Below are positions 44,294 to 53,485 of a DNA stretch of 64,000 nucleotides, piece by piece. The stretch covers positions 2,418,001 through 2,482,000 of the forward strand of contig NZ_REFU01000001.1 of assembly GCF_003688915.1 (NCBI RefSeq), in the 5' to 3' direction. The notes below the pieces were generated by a model. The model saw only the letters and a program-made list of their open reading frames with translations, did no database searches and was not told the origin of the DNA. The DNA is from Rhodococcus sp. SBT000017. GTDB lineage: Bacteria > Actinomycetota > Actinomycetes > Mycobacteriales > Mycobacteriaceae. Positions within the stretch are counted from its first letter, which is position 1; each line of letters starts with the position of its first letter. The position numbers were made by a program, and so were the translations under genes.

Positions 44294-44668
44294 ATGCCAG
44301 AGCCCACGGAATCACTCGAAGCGTCCGTCTTCGCGCGTGACTGTGCATCGAGGCAGACATTGCAGAACGCCACCAGCAGGTGGGGTGTGCTCGCGCTCGC
44401 CGCCCTCACCGAGGGCGACTACCGATTCAATGCGTTGCGCCGTCGCGTCGACGGCGTCAGCGAACGCATGCTCTCGCAGACCCTCCAGACCCTGGAGCGG
44501 GACGGCCTCGTGGTGCGCACCGTGCAGGGGACCATCCCACCGAAGGTGGAGTACAGCCTCACCCCGCTGGGCCGCGACGTCGGCACCCGATTGAGCGGTC
44601 TCATCGAACTCATCGAGGGCAACATGCCTGCCGTCCTCGAATCACGCGCCGAACACGACGCCCGCTGA
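44294..44668 (+). CDS. HxlR-family transcriptional regulator
   Basis: The 124-residue winged-helix protein has NATSRWGVLALAALTEGDYR and VSERMLSQTLQTLERDGLV, the core HxlR motif, plus CAS-R at the N-terminus with one cysteine (Cys17 region), the position of redox-active cysteine in QorR/YodB-type sensors. It probably represses the divergent oxidoreductase until quinone or thiol stress. Confidence 0.9.
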   Translation: MPEPTESLEASVFARDCASRQTLQNATSRWGVLALAALTEGDYRFNALRRRVDGVSERMLSQTLQTLERDGLVVRTVQGTIPPKVEYSLTPLGRDVGTRLSGLIELIEGNMPAVLESRAEHDAR

Positions 44669-44678
44669 TCGGCCGGCT

Positions 44679-45029
44679 TCACGCGGGAGGCGTCACCAGG
44701 CACCACTCGTTGCCCTCGGGGTCGAGGAGCACCTGAAAGGTTCCCGCTGCGTCGGAGTGTCGGTCGCCGAGCACCCTCGCACCCAGTGCCACAGCCTGCC
44801 CGACGGCATGGTCGATATCCGATACGTCGACGTCGAGATGGAGTCGGTTCTTGCCGGCTTTGCCCTCCGGGACTCGCTGAAACGCCAACCGAGTGAACCC
44901 GGGGACGTCGACGAAATGCCACGAGTCGTCGCGCACCCTCGGCTGTCCGCCAAGCACCCCGGCCCAGAATTGCGCCAGCAACGCCGGCTCTCTGCAGTCG
45001 AAAACGACCTCGTCGATGCGCCCGATCAT
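44679..45029 (-). CDS. VOC-family (glyoxalase/bleomycin-resistance-like) protein
   Basis: The 116-residue protein has two beta-alpha-beta-beta-beta units: IDEVVFDCREPALLAQFWAG at the start and RVLGDRHSDAAGTFQVLLDP near the end, with LHLDVDVSDI in the middle, the usual VOC spacing. The substrate is unknown. It is convergent with the HxlR gene, with a 10-bp gap. Confidence 0.88.
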   Translation of the reverse strand: MIGRIDEVVFDCREPALLAQFWAGVLGGQPRVRDDSWHFVDVPGFTRLAFQRVPEGKAGKNRLHLDVDVSDIDHAVGQAVALGARVLGDRHSDAAGTFQVLLDPEGNEWCLVTPPA

Positions 45030-45237
45030 GGCCTCATCGTAGAGACCGGCGCGTCATCCGATTGCGTTATCGCAGCGTTACTTTACCGAGACGTTTTCGA
45101 GATCACGATGAACCCGCGCCGCGTTCGGACCCGTCGAGACTCGACGCCAGGACGTGCGGGCCGTCCGCAACATCGGCCCGGCGACCGACACGCTCGGCAC
45201 ACCGGTGCCGACGCACTGATCTGGGGAGGCATTCACC

Positions 45238-45717
45238 ATGTTCCACACCAAGAGGATTGTCGGCGGAGCTGCAGCATTCGGATTCGCGTGTGCGTTCGCG
45301 GCACTGGTACCCGGGACTGCATCCGCAGCGCCGGTCGCCTGCACCACCGCACCGGGAGGGGCCGATATCGCTGCGCTCGTCGGAGGATCGCAGTGCGACA
45401 GCTCGGCAGACGTCGCGAGCGCGGCAGCCGGCCTCGGGCTCGAGGGGTGGGGTTCGGCCGAGGCAATGAACAACGCAGCAGCCCTGGCACTCGGACTGAA
45501 CGGTGGAACTGCAGTCAGCAACGGCAGTTTCGGTGGCGCGCCTGCAGCGATCGCCTTCGGCCCCGGTGCCGTCGCACAGAACACCGCGGCCGGCCTCGGG
45601 CTCTCCATCGCGGTGGCAGCACCCGGCTCCACCATCACCCTCACCCCGACCGGCGCAGTGTGCGACGGTGCCGGAATTGCCGGCAGCTTCACCACCCTGC
45701 AGGGCTGCATCGGCTGA
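45238..45717 (+). CDS. secreted protein of unknown function (actinobacterial)
   Basis: The 159-residue product has a signal peptide ending TASAAP and a mature chain rich in Ala/Gly with four cysteines (ACTTAPGGADIAALVGGSQC and AVCDGAGIAG...GCIG). The Cys spacing suggests two disulfides. It resembles small secreted proteins of uncertain role in mycolic-acid actinobacteria. No enzymatic motif is seen. Confidence 0.78.
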   Translation: MFHTKRIVGGAAAFGFACAFAALVPGTASAAPVACTTAPGGADIAALVGGSQCDSSADVASAAAGLGLEGWGSAEAMNNAAALALGLNGGTAVSNGSFGGAPAAIAFGPGAVAQNTAAGLGLSIAVAAPGSTITLTPTGAVCDGAGIAGSFTTLQGCIG

Positions 45718-45793
45718 CGTGTGCCCCCGGGGGGACTCCGCGAAGTGGGGTGAGCCGAGTGGGCGATATGGATGTCACCGAAGGCCGCGTGAT

Positions 45794-45841
45794 CTACAGT
45801 CTGGGTGACCTACAGTCTCGGTCACCCACAGTCTCGGAACG
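45794..45841. repeat. three tandem 16-bp repeats upstream of a small ORF
   Basis: CTACAGTCTGGGTGAC, CTACAGTCTCGGTCAC and CCACAGTCTCGGAACG follow each other without gaps. The shared core is ACAGTCTSGG. They lie about 40 bp before the small ORF at 45882 and could be an operator array. Confidence 0.75.
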
Positions 45842-45881
45842 CGAGTCGGCAACGGCCCGCTGAACAAGGAGTTCGACGGCA

Positions 45882-45977
45882 ATGATGTCCTACCTGCTCT
45901 ACGACGTTCTGCTCCCCCAACTCGGCCACGACGTCGCGTCGTACTGGGCACACCTGCTGGTTGTCGCCCCGGTCTGA
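45882..45977 (+). CDS. small hydrophobic protein (31 residues), candidate
   Basis: The ORF follows AAGGAG at 45866-45871 with 10-nt spacing and begins MMSYLLYDVLLPQLGHDV; it ends HLLVVAPV. It is hydrophobic enough to be a small membrane-associated protein. Tandem repeats precede it and a hairpin follows its stop by 22 nt, so it looks like a complete expression unit. It has not been compared with other genomes. Confidence 0.5.
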   Translation: MMSYLLYDVLLPQLGHDVASYWAHLLVVAPV

Positions 45978-45999
45978 AATCTACGACCCGACACGACAA

Positions 46000-46040
46000 A
46001 GGCATCCCCGCTCGGCCACGCAGGCCGGGCGGGGATGCCT
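46000..46040. terminator. hairpin terminator between the small ORF and the CNNM/CBS gene
   Basis: The arms AGGCATCCCCGC and GCGGGGATGCCT pair perfectly, with an inner GGCC hairpin. It lies between convergent genes and should act in both directions. Confidence 0.8.
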
Positions 46041-46060
46041 CGTTCGAAACCGGAACCGAA

Positions 46061-47080
46061 TCAGACGGGCTGGGGCAACAACCGGGTCAACACATCGGAC
46101 AAGGTCACGACGCCGACGCTGCGCGCCGGATCGTCCGCCGCCGCCGAACCGTCGACCACCAGTGCCAGGTGATGCCGGGTCTCGCGCATCGACTGCAGGG
46201 CAACGTATACCGGCGTAGTCGCCTCCAGCGTGTATGCCGGACGCGTGATCTCGGCCAGGGTCTGCGGAGAGGTCAACGTGTCGCGCACGTGCACCACGCC
46301 CTTGACCACGTCCGCGTCGCTCACCAGGATCCGCAGATGGCCCGAGCGACGCGAGGCCTCGCGCACGTCGGCGATGGTCGCCGACGACGGCACCGACGTG
46401 GGCTTGCCGAACTGGCGCACCAGGTCGCCGACGGTCAGTTCCTGCAGTTCGAGCGCACTCGAGATCTGCGCCTGGTAGCTGGCGTCGAGAGCACCGACGT
46501 TCACCGAATGCTCCACCAGCTGACGCAGATCGTCCGCGTTCTGGCCCGTACCCACGGTGTCGGCCGGCTCGACGCCGACCCGCCGCAGGCACCAGTTGGC
46601 CATGTTGTTCAGCGCAGTCAGCACCGGACGGGTGAGGAACATGAACCCGCGCATCGGGATTGCGAGCATCGTCGCGGACTTCTCCGGATGGGCGATGGCC
46701 CAGGACTTCGGAGCCATCTCACCGACCACCAGGTGCAGGAAGGTGACGACGATCAGCGCGAGCACGAAGCCGAGAACGTCGGCGAACCAGTACGGCAGGC
46801 CACCGCTTTCGAACAGCGGCGTGAGCCAGTAGTGCACGGCCGGTTTGGTCGTAGCACCGAGACCGAGGGTGCAGACCGTGATGCCGAGTTGGGAGCCGGC
46901 GAGCAGGACGGTCAGCTCGGAGGAGCTGCGCAGCGCTGCACGCGCAGAGCGTGAATTGGGAGCCGCGTCTTCGAGCCGATGCCGCTTGGCTGCCAACAGC
47001 GCGAACTCGACGGCCACGAAGAACGCACTGGCAGCGATGAGGCCGATCGTGACGGCCAGGAAGACCCAGATGTTGCTCAT
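46061..47080 (-). CDS. CNNM-type membrane protein with CBS pair (hemolysin family)
   Basis: The 339-residue protein has the CNNM/DUF21 domain of three or four helices in the N-terminal half (VEFALLAAKRHRLEDAA, LHLVVGEMAPKSWAIAHPE), then a CBS domain pair (about residues 210-335). It lacks the C-terminal CorC_HlyC domain seen in the neighbouring paralogue. This family is linked to Mg2+ or other cation transport. Its start overlaps the stop of that neighbour by 4 nt. Confidence 0.9.
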   Translation of the reverse strand: MSNIWVFLAVTIGLIAASAFFVAVEFALLAAKRHRLEDAAPNSRSARAALRSSSELTVLLAGSQLGITVCTLGLGATTKPAVHYWLTPLFESGGLPYWFADVLGFVLALIVVTFLHLVVGEMAPKSWAIAHPEKSATMLAIPMRGFMFLTRPVLTALNNMANWCLRRVGVEPADTVGTGQNADDLRQLVEHSVNVGALDASYQAQISSALELQELTVGDLVRQFGKPTSVPSSATIADVREASRRSGHLRILVSDADVVKGVVHVRDTLTSPQTLAEITRPAYTLEATTPVYVALQSMRETRHHLALVVDGSAAADDPARSVGVVTLSDVLTRLLPQPV

Positions 47081-48480
47081 CGGTGCACACTTTCCTTCGT
47101 CTCGGCCGACTCGTCGTCGTGCTCGGGGTCACGCTCGCCGAGCGTCAGGGTCAGCAGGGACGGGACGTGGCTGTCGATCTCCTCGATCTCGAGGATCACG
47201 AAGCGAACGGGACTCTCCTCGTCGTTCGCCAGATCGGCGTTGTCCGGTGGTAGGTCCACTTCGATCCGTTCCCCGACGTCGGGGAGAGATCCGTTGTGCG
47301 CGATGGCGAAACCGGCGATGGTCTCGTAATCGCCCTCGGGCAGATCGATACCGATGGCGCGTTCGACCTCGTCGACGTGCACCTCGCCGGCCATGGTCCA
47401 GCTGCCGTCGTCGGCACTGACCGGGCTCGGATCGGACAGGTCGTCGTCGTGCTCGTCGGTGATCTCGCCGACCAGTTCCTCGGCCAGGTCCTCGATCGTG
47501 ATGACGCCGGTCAGACCGCCGTATTCGTCGATCACACAAGCCAATTGGTTCTTCGTCGAGCGCAACTCGCGCATCGCGTCGGGCAGGCTCTGGATCTCCG
47601 GGAGAATCAACGCATCACGCGTGAGCTCGGAGATCGGGGTGGAACCCGGCACCGTCGCGGACAGGACGTCCGCGAGATGGACCACGCCGACGATGCCGTC
47701 GTCGTCGTCGAGCACCGGATAGCGAGAGTGTTCCTGCCCCATCAGTGCAGCGACCTCGGCGAGGGTGTCGGTATCGCGGACCGTCGCCGAGCGCGAACGC
47801 GGAATCATCGCGTGTTCGACTGTGCGAGTAGGGAAGTCGAGGATGCGATCGAGCAGCGTCGACAACTCGTCGGGCAGATCGCCGGTCTCGCGCGAATCCG
47901 AGACGATGTGCTCGAGGTCGCGCAGGCTGGCCGAATGCTCCACGTCGTGCACCGGCTCGATCTTGAGCGCCTTGAGCAACAGGTTGGACGACTGATCGAA
48001 GATGGTGATCAACCAGCCGAAGAGCTTGAGGTAGATGGTCGTCGACAGCGACAGCCATCGGGCCACCGGCTCGGGACGAGCGATGGCGAAGTTCTTGGGG
48101 AACAGCTCGCCGAACAGCATCTGCACGAACGTCGCGAACGTGATCGCCAGCACTGCGCCCAGGCCGACACCGACTGCCGTCGGAACTCCGACGCCGCCCA
48201 GTATTGCGCCGAACGACTGACCGATCAGCGGTTCGGCCACGTAGCCGACCAGCAGGCCGGTGACCGTGATACCCAACTGGGCACCGGACAGCATGAACGA
48301 CGTGCGCTTGGTGACGGTCAAGGTGCGCGCGGCGACTGCGTCGCCGGCCTCGGCGCGAGCCTTGAGACGGGACCGGTCGACGGTCATGTACGCGAATTCC
48401 TGGGCTACGAAGTAGCCGGTCGCGACGGTGATGAGAAAAACGACGAGCAGGCCGAGCAGAAGAGTGAGCAGAACGCTCAT
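47077..48480 (-). CDS. CNNM/CBS/CorC_HlyC membrane protein (hemolysin family)
   Basis: The 467-residue protein has the DUF21/CNNM domain, a CBS pair (VEHAMIPRSRSATVRDTDTL, then VIDEYGGLTGVITIEDLAEE) and a C-terminal CorC_HlyC domain. The acidic C-terminal tail is rich in Glu/Asp. The ATG at 48480 is preferred; the upstream in-frame MRGGVRR has no similarity. The pair with the next gene is a standard actinobacterial arrangement for cation homeostasis. Confidence 0.9.
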   Translation of the reverse strand: MSVLLTLLLGLLVVFLITVATGYFVAQEFAYMTVDRSRLKARAEAGDAVAARTLTVTKRTSFMLSGAQLGITVTGLLVGYVAEPLIGQSFGAILGGVGVPTAVGVGLGAVLAITFATFVQMLFGELFPKNFAIARPEPVARWLSLSTTIYLKLFGWLITIFDQSSNLLLKALKIEPVHDVEHSASLRDLEHIVSDSRETGDLPDELSTLLDRILDFPTRTVEHAMIPRSRSATVRDTDTLAEVAALMGQEHSRYPVLDDDDGIVGVVHLADVLSATVPGSTPISELTRDALILPEIQSLPDAMRELRSTKNQLACVIDEYGGLTGVITIEDLAEELVGEITDEHDDDLSDPSPVSADDGSWTMAGEVHVDEVERAIGIDLPEGDYETIAGFAIAHNGSLPDVGERIEVDLPPDNADLANDEESPVRFVILEIEEIDSHVPSLLTLTLGERDPEHDDESAETKESVHR

Positions 48481-48600
48481 TCGCCGGACACCGCCTCGCA
48501 CGTAGTAGCCGTAGTGCGGGGAGCCGTGTCCGGCCCGGGTTTATCGCTGTCCATGATTCCTCGGGGTCGTATGGTGTGAAGTTTGTCCGATACTACCGGG

Positions 48601-48993
48601 TCACGGTGCCTTCACGACGAGTACGGGAACCGGGCAGTCCAGGAGCACCCGCTGCACGGTGCTGCCCATCAGGAACTTGCCCACCGCGGATCGACGCTTC
48701 GAGCCGATGACGACCATGCCTGCACCGACGTCGGCAACGAGGTCCACCAACGCACCCGCCGGGTCGCCGCCGTCCGGTTCGACGCGCACGGTCGTCGCCT
48801 TCCCGGGAAGGGCTCGCTCCACTTCCGCCTGAGCCGCGCTCTGGTCCTCCGCCGATACGGAATCGCGGTCCACCACGGACAATACGATCAGCTCGGCCTG
48901 ACGCAGCTCGGCCTCGGCGGCACCACGTCGCAACGCTTCCTGCCCCTCCGGTGTGTTGCTCATCGCTACTGCCACTGCGCTCGCTACCGACAC
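48601..48993 (-). CDS. universal stress protein (UspA family), tctC-divergent
   Basis: From GTG 48993, with GGGAG 5 nt upstream, the product is 130 residues; it aligns well with the USP at 21769 (shared NTPEG/NSPEG start and RSAVGKFLMGSTVQRVLL). As in its paralogue, the ATP-loop second Gly is absent. It is divergent from the TctCBA operon across 113 bp, mirroring the association of the other USP with a citrate transporter. Confidence 0.88.
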   Translation of the reverse strand: MSVASAVAVAMSNTPEGQEALRRGAAEAELRQAELIVLSVVDRDSVSAEDQSAAQAEVERALPGKATTVRVEPDGGDPAGALVDLVADVGAGMVVIGSKRRSAVGKFLMGSTVQRVLLDCPVPVLVVKAP

Positions 48994-49106
48994 GGTGTCT
49001 CCCGTTGCTCGAATCCATCGAAGATCGTCCTCGATGTTGTGAACTGGACTAATCCGACAGACTGTATCTAACCTGACGCTGTGACACACCACACGAAAGG
49101 TCTCTG

Positions 49107-50096
49107 ATGGCGATATCGCCCACACTGTTACGAACGGCCGGAGCCTTGGTGGTGGTGGGAGCGGTGACCGTCGCGGGAATCGACGCCGCCAACAGCGCCA
49201 GCGGCTCCGATGCCCGCGCCAAGCTCACGTTGATCGCACCGGCCGCTGCGGGCGGCGGCTGGGATCTTGTCGCACGTGAATCGCAGCAGGCACTGCGCAG
49301 CGACGGCATCGTCAACAACGCCCAGGTCGTCAACGTCCCCGGTGCAGGCGGCACCATCGGCCTGAGCCAGCTCGACAACCTCAGTGGGCAGCCCACCACC
49401 GTCATGATCACCGGCACCGTCATGCTCGGCGGTATCGCGATCAACAACTCCGAGACGACTTTGGCCGACACGGTCCCGATCGCAAAACTCGCCGAGGACT
49501 TCGAGGTGTTCGTCGTCCCGAAGGATTCACCGATCCAGAATCTCGAGGACATGATCGAGGCGTGGCGAGCCAACCCCGGCGGACTGCCGATCGGTGGTGG
49601 CTCCCTCGGCGGAATCGACCACATCGTCGCGGGTCAGCTTGCACAGGAAGCCGACATCGACCCCGCCGCAATCAATTACATCGCCTACTCCGGCGGCGGT
49701 GAAGTATTGACTGCCCTGCTGTCCAACACCGTCGGCGTTGCGGTCAGTGGCTTCAACGACTTTCGCGATCAGATCGAGGCCGGCAACGTGCGAGCGCTCG
49801 CCGTGGCCTCACCCGAACCGCTCGAAGAATTCGACGTGGACACGTTCATCGAACAGGGCTACAACGTCGACCTGGTCAACTGGCGCGGAATCGTTGCCCC
49901 GCCGGGCATCTCGGACGAGGACCGACAGACTCTGATCGACATCGTTTCCGAGATGGTCGAAACCGAGCAGTGGGCGACGGCCGTCGAACGCAACCGTTGG
50001 AAGGAATCGGTTCTGACCGGGGACGAGTTCGGTGAGTTCCTCGAGGTCGAGCAGACACGCATCACTGGACTTCTCGAGGAGTTGGGGCTGGTATGA
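49107..50096 (+). CDS. tctC: tripartite tricarboxylate transporter substrate-binding protein TctC
   Basis: The 329-residue protein has an N-terminal signal/anchor and the TctC/Bug fold: LTLIAPAAAGGGWDLVARES, NVPGAGGTIGLSQLDN and ISYSGGGEVLTALL-type blocks. Bug-type proteins bind carboxylates such as citrate or tricarballylate. No lipobox cysteine is seen. The stop overlaps tctB (ATGA). It is the first gene of a complete TctCBA set. Confidence 0.93.
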   Translation: MAISPTLLRTAGALVVVGAVTVAGIDAANSASGSDARAKLTLIAPAAAGGGWDLVARESQQALRSDGIVNNAQVVNVPGAGGTIGLSQLDNLSGQPTTVMITGTVMLGGIAINNSETTLADTVPIAKLAEDFEVFVVPKDSPIQNLEDMIEAWRANPGGLPIGGGSLGGIDHIVAGQLAQEADIDPAAINYIAYSGGGEVLTALLSNTVGVAVSGFNDFRDQIEAGNVRALAVASPEPLEEFDVDTFIEQGYNVDLVNWRGIVAPPGISDEDRQTLIDIVSEMVETEQWATAVERNRWKESVLTGDEFGEFLEVEQTRITGLLEELGLV

Positions 50097-50629
50097 CAAC
50101 GACGACTACCGATACGGACACCGGCACATCCCGATCGTTCTGGACGGGCCGCAGTGGACTGATCGTTCCGGCGCTGCTCGTCGCACTCGGAGCCTTCTTA
50201 GTCTACGGCACCATCACGATGGACGTTCCATCGACCGCCACATCACCAGGCCCACAGGTCTTTCCGGCCATCGTTGCGGGCGGCTGTTTCGTCGTCGCCC
50301 TGCTGGTCACCATTCAGCTGCTGGTCAAACCCGACACCATCGACCGCGGTGTCGACGCCGACGGCAAGCCGCACACCGGCACCGTCAGCAACTGGCGCAC
50401 GCTGTCGATCACCGTCGGATCGGTGGCCGTGTTCATCGCTCTGCTCGATCCGCTCGGCTGGGTTCTTGCCGGTGCCATCCTGTTCTGGGGTGTCTCGGTC
50501 GGATTGGGTGGCCGCCGGTACGTGTTCGACGCGGCCATCGCGCTACTGGTCTCGAGCGCGATTCAGATTGCATTCTCCGCGGGCCTCGGCCTGACCCTGC
50601 CCGGCGGCGTTCTCGCCCAGATCTTCTGA
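50093..50629 (+). CDS. tctB: tripartite tricarboxylate transporter small membrane subunit TctB
   Basis: This 178-residue protein has four helices and the TctB pattern GPQVFPAIVAGGCFVVALLV. It overlaps tctC by 4 nt and is followed 16 bp later by tctA. It connects the binding protein with the large channel subunit. Confidence 0.92.
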   Translation: MTTTTTDTDTGTSRSFWTGRSGLIVPALLVALGAFLVYGTITMDVPSTATSPGPQVFPAIVAGGCFVVALLVTIQLLVKPDTIDRGVDADGKPHTGTVSNWRTLSITVGSVAVFIALLDPLGWVLAGAILFWGVSVGLGGRRYVFDAAIALLVSSAIQIAFSAGLGLTLPGGVLAQIF

Positions 50630-50645
50630 CGGAGCTGACTTCACG

Positions 50646-52151
50646 ATGGATTCATTGAGCAATCTGATCGACGGGTTCGGCACCGCGCTGACACCGATGA
50701 ACCTGGTCTGGGTATTCGTCGGCGCGCTGCTCGGCACAGCCGTCGGCGTCCTCCCCGGTCTCGGCTCTGCCATGGCGGTGGCCCTGCTGCTGCCCGTCAC
50801 CTTCACCCTCGACCCCACCGCCGCGCTGATCATGTTCGCCGGAGTGTATTTCGGTGGTCTGTTCGGCGATTCGATCTCCGGCATCCTGATGAACACCCCC
50901 GGCAACAGCACCGCGATCGCCGGGACGTTCGAGGGGCACCGGATGGCCAAGAACGGCCGGGCCCCACAGGCTTTGGCCACTTCGGCCATCGGAGCGTTCA
51001 TCGGCGGCATCGTCGCCACGACCCTGGTGGTGTTCTTCGCTCCCACGCTCGCGTCGTTGGCGACCAACTTCGGCCCGGCCGAGTACCTCGCCCTCGCGGT
51101 GTTCGCGTTCATCGCAACCTCGGCGGTGGTCTCGGACTCCGCATTGAAGGGCCTGACCGCACTGCTGATCGGCCTCACCCTGGCCGTGATCGGTATCGAC
51201 GGACCCTCGGGCGCTTCACGATTCACGTTCGAGGTACCTGCGCTGTTCGACGGCATTCACATCGTCGTGATCACCGTCGCGATGCTCGCGCTCGGTGAGG
51301 TCATCCACATCGCGTCCAAGATCGGTCGGCCCGAGGACCGCAGCCTCATCAAGTCGCAGGGACGCCCCTGGCTGAGCAAGGCCGAGTTCCGCGATGCGAT
51401 GCCGGCCTGGTTACGCGGCACGGCATTCGGTGTGCCGTTCGGTGTGATCCCCGCGGGCGGTGCCGAAGTGCCGAGCTTCCTGGCGTACGGCACCGAGCGC
51501 AGGCTCGATCGCAAGCGCGAGAAGCCGATGTTCGGCAAGGGCGCCATTCGCGGTGTCGCTGGACCGGAGGCCGCGGGAAACTCCACGGCCGGAACGGCCA
51601 TGGGAGCGCTACTGGCTCTGGGTCTGCCGACCTCGGCGACGGCGGCCATCATGTTGGCTGCCTTCCAGCAGTACGGCATGCAGCCCGGACCACTGCTGTT
51701 CGAGCGCAGCGGCGACATCGTCTGGGCCCTACTGGCCAGCCTGTTCGTGGCGATGATCGTGCTGCTGATCCTCAACCTGCCGTTCGCACCGTTGTGGGCG
51801 CAGCTGCTCAAGATCCCGAAGAACTACCTCTACGCCGGCATCTCGGTGTTCGCCGCCCTCGGCGTGTACGCATCGAGTGCCTCGATAGTGGATCTGATCT
51901 TCATGCTCGGGCTCGGCATCGTCGGATTCATGATGCGCCGCTACGACATTCCGTTGGCACCGGTGTTGATCGCGGTGATCCTCGGCCCACTGGCCGAGGA
52001 GTCGCTGCGACGCGCACTGGCCGTCAGCGAGGGTGACCCGTCGATCCTGGTCGGCAGCGCGATCACCATCGTGCTGTACGCACTGATGATCATCGCCGTG
52101 GTGTTCTCGATCGTCAGCAAGGTCCGCGCCCGCAAGACCGCGGACTTCTGA
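50646..52151 (+). CDS. tctA: tripartite tricarboxylate transporter large membrane subunit TctA
   Basis: The 501-residue protein has a dozen helices and the TctA hallmarks VLPGLGSAMAVALLLPVTF near the start, IFAGVYFGGLFGDSISGIL-type and the second GAEVPSFLAYGTERRLDRKR and PEAAGNSTAGTAMGALLAL blocks. It is the sodium/proton-driven channel of the TctCBA importer. The operon ends at a hairpin shared with the convergent OYE gene. Confidence 0.95.
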   Translation: MDSLSNLIDGFGTALTPMNLVWVFVGALLGTAVGVLPGLGSAMAVALLLPVTFTLDPTAALIMFAGVYFGGLFGDSISGILMNTPGNSTAIAGTFEGHRMAKNGRAPQALATSAIGAFIGGIVATTLVVFFAPTLASLATNFGPAEYLALAVFAFIATSAVVSDSALKGLTALLIGLTLAVIGIDGPSGASRFTFEVPALFDGIHIVVITVAMLALGEVIHIASKIGRPEDRSLIKSQGRPWLSKAEFRDAMPAWLRGTAFGVPFGVIPAGGAEVPSFLAYGTERRLDRKREKPMFGKGAIRGVAGPEAAGNSTAGTAMGALLALGLPTSATAAIMLAAFQQYGMQPGPLLFERSGDIVWALLASLFVAMIVLLILNLPFAPLWAQLLKIPKNYLYAGISVFAALGVYASSASIVDLIFMLGLGIVGFMMRRYDIPLAPVLIAVILGPLAEESLRRALAVSEGDPSILVGSAITIVLYALMIIAVVFSIVSKVRARKTADF

Positions 52152-52162
52152 GTGCGCTCCGC

Positions 52163-52210
52163 GCAGTGGTGTGTTCAAGTGCCCCCTGGGGCACTCAACC
52201 GCACCACTGC
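52163..52210. terminator. GCAGTGG-type hairpin (copy 2)
   Basis: The arms GCAGTGGTGTGTTCAAGTGC and GCACTCAACCGCACCACTGC pair with two-base loop CT. It sits between convergent tctA and the old-yellow-enzyme gene. It is a clear bidirectional terminator candidate. Confidence 0.75.
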
Positions 52211-52212
52211 CG

Positions 52213-53286
52213 CTAGGCACTGAACGCTGGGTAGTCCGTGTAGCCCTTGGCACCCTCGGAGTAGAAGGTGCTCTGATCCGGCTCGTTCAACGGCAGATCC
52301 TCACGCCAGCGGTAGGCGAGGTCGGGGTTCGCGATTGCCGGACGCCCGACGACGACGGCGTCGCCGATACCGTCCTCCATCAGTGACAGAGCCTCGTCGC
52401 GGGTGGTGATCTCACCGAAGCCACTGTTGACGAGCACTGCACCACCGAATGCCTGCCGCAGATCCTGAACGAGCTCGCCCGCCGGATCCTTGTGCAGCAC
52501 GCTGAGGTACGCCAGCCCCAGCGGTGCGAGCCGCTCGACCAGGGCACGGTAGGTGGCACGCACGTCGTCGGAATCCGTCTCGAGCGCATCCTGGATGTTG
52601 TGCTCGGGTGAGATGCGAATTCCCACCTTGCCCGCTCCGAGCGCGTCGGCCACTGCTTCGACCACCTCGGCCACGAAGCGTGCCCGGTTCTCGGGCGAGC
52701 CGCCGTACGCGTCGTCGCGCTGATTGGAGGCGGGCGAGAGGAACTCGTGCAGCAGGTACCCGTTGGCACCGTGGACCTCGACGCCGTCCATTCCGGCCGA
52801 GATGGCATTCTTCGACGCCTGCACGAAATCTGCGATCACCGAGGGCAATTCGTCTTCACGCAGCGCACGAGGGGTGGGGTACGGCTTCTTGCCCTCGTAG
52901 GTGCGGGTCTCGCCGTCGATGGCGATGGCACTGGGTCCGACGACCTCGTGGCCACCTGTCGTCGCCTCGTGCGTCACTCGACCTGCGTGCATCACCTGAG
53001 CGACGATCGATCCGCCGTCGGCATGCACTGCGTCGGTGACGTTGCGCCAGCCGGCGATCTGCTCGTCCGTCACCAGCCCGGGCTGGCCCGGAAATCCCTG
53101 GCCCGCGTGGCTCGGGTAGGTGCCTTCGGTGACGATGAGACCGAGGGATGCGCGCTGCTTGTAGTGCTCGACCACCAACGGGCCCGGCACTCCGTCACGT
53201 CCCGAACGCACCCGCGTCAGCGGGGCCATCACCAGCCGGTTGTCGAGCTTCAGGTCACCGAGCGTCAACGGGGAAAACAACTTCAT
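52213..53286 (-). CDS. old yellow enzyme-family alkene reductase
   Basis: The 357-residue FMN enzyme follows the OYE pattern: LKLDNRLVMAPLTRVRSG at the start, VEVHGANGYLLHEFLSPASN in the middle, then DAYGGSPENRARF and the C-terminal VGRPAIANPDLAYRWREDLP. It reduces activated double bonds, nitrate esters or related compounds using NAD(P)H. It is a monocistronic gene between two hairpins. Confidence 0.94.
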   Translation of the reverse strand: MKLFSPLTLGDLKLDNRLVMAPLTRVRSGRDGVPGPLVVEHYKQRASLGLIVTEGTYPSHAGQGFPGQPGLVTDEQIAGWRNVTDAVHADGGSIVAQVMHAGRVTHEATTGGHEVVGPSAIAIDGETRTYEGKKPYPTPRALREDELPSVIADFVQASKNAISAGMDGVEVHGANGYLLHEFLSPASNQRDDAYGGSPENRARFVAEVVEAVADALGAGKVGIRISPEHNIQDALETDSDDVRATYRALVERLAPLGLAYLSVLHKDPAGELVQDLRQAFGGAVLVNSGFGEITTRDEALSLMEDGIGDAVVVGRPAIANPDLAYRWREDLPLNEPDQSTFYSEGAKGYTDYPAFSA

Positions 53287-53394
53287 GGATCTCTCTCCTC
53301 ACGAGTGCGTGCACAGTCTTTGCCACTGCTCACTCGAAACGACGGAGTTCCACGAAGCTATTCCGGTCCGAGACATTGCTCACCCCGAAAACAA

Positions 53395-53440
53395 CAGTGG
53401 TGTGACCGAGTGCCACAGACGGCACTCAGCCACACCACTG
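53395..53440. terminator. GCAGTGG-type hairpin (copy 3)
   Basis: The arms CAGTGGTGTGACCGAGTGCC and GGCACTCAGCCACACCACTG pair with two mismatches around ACAGAC. It lies downstream of the glutamine synthetase gene (minus strand) and upstream of the OYE start. Confidence 0.7.
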
Positions 53441-53485
53441 CCCTATCTGGTCGTTCCGCAGGCTCCACTCCTGCCCGCAGCGCAC

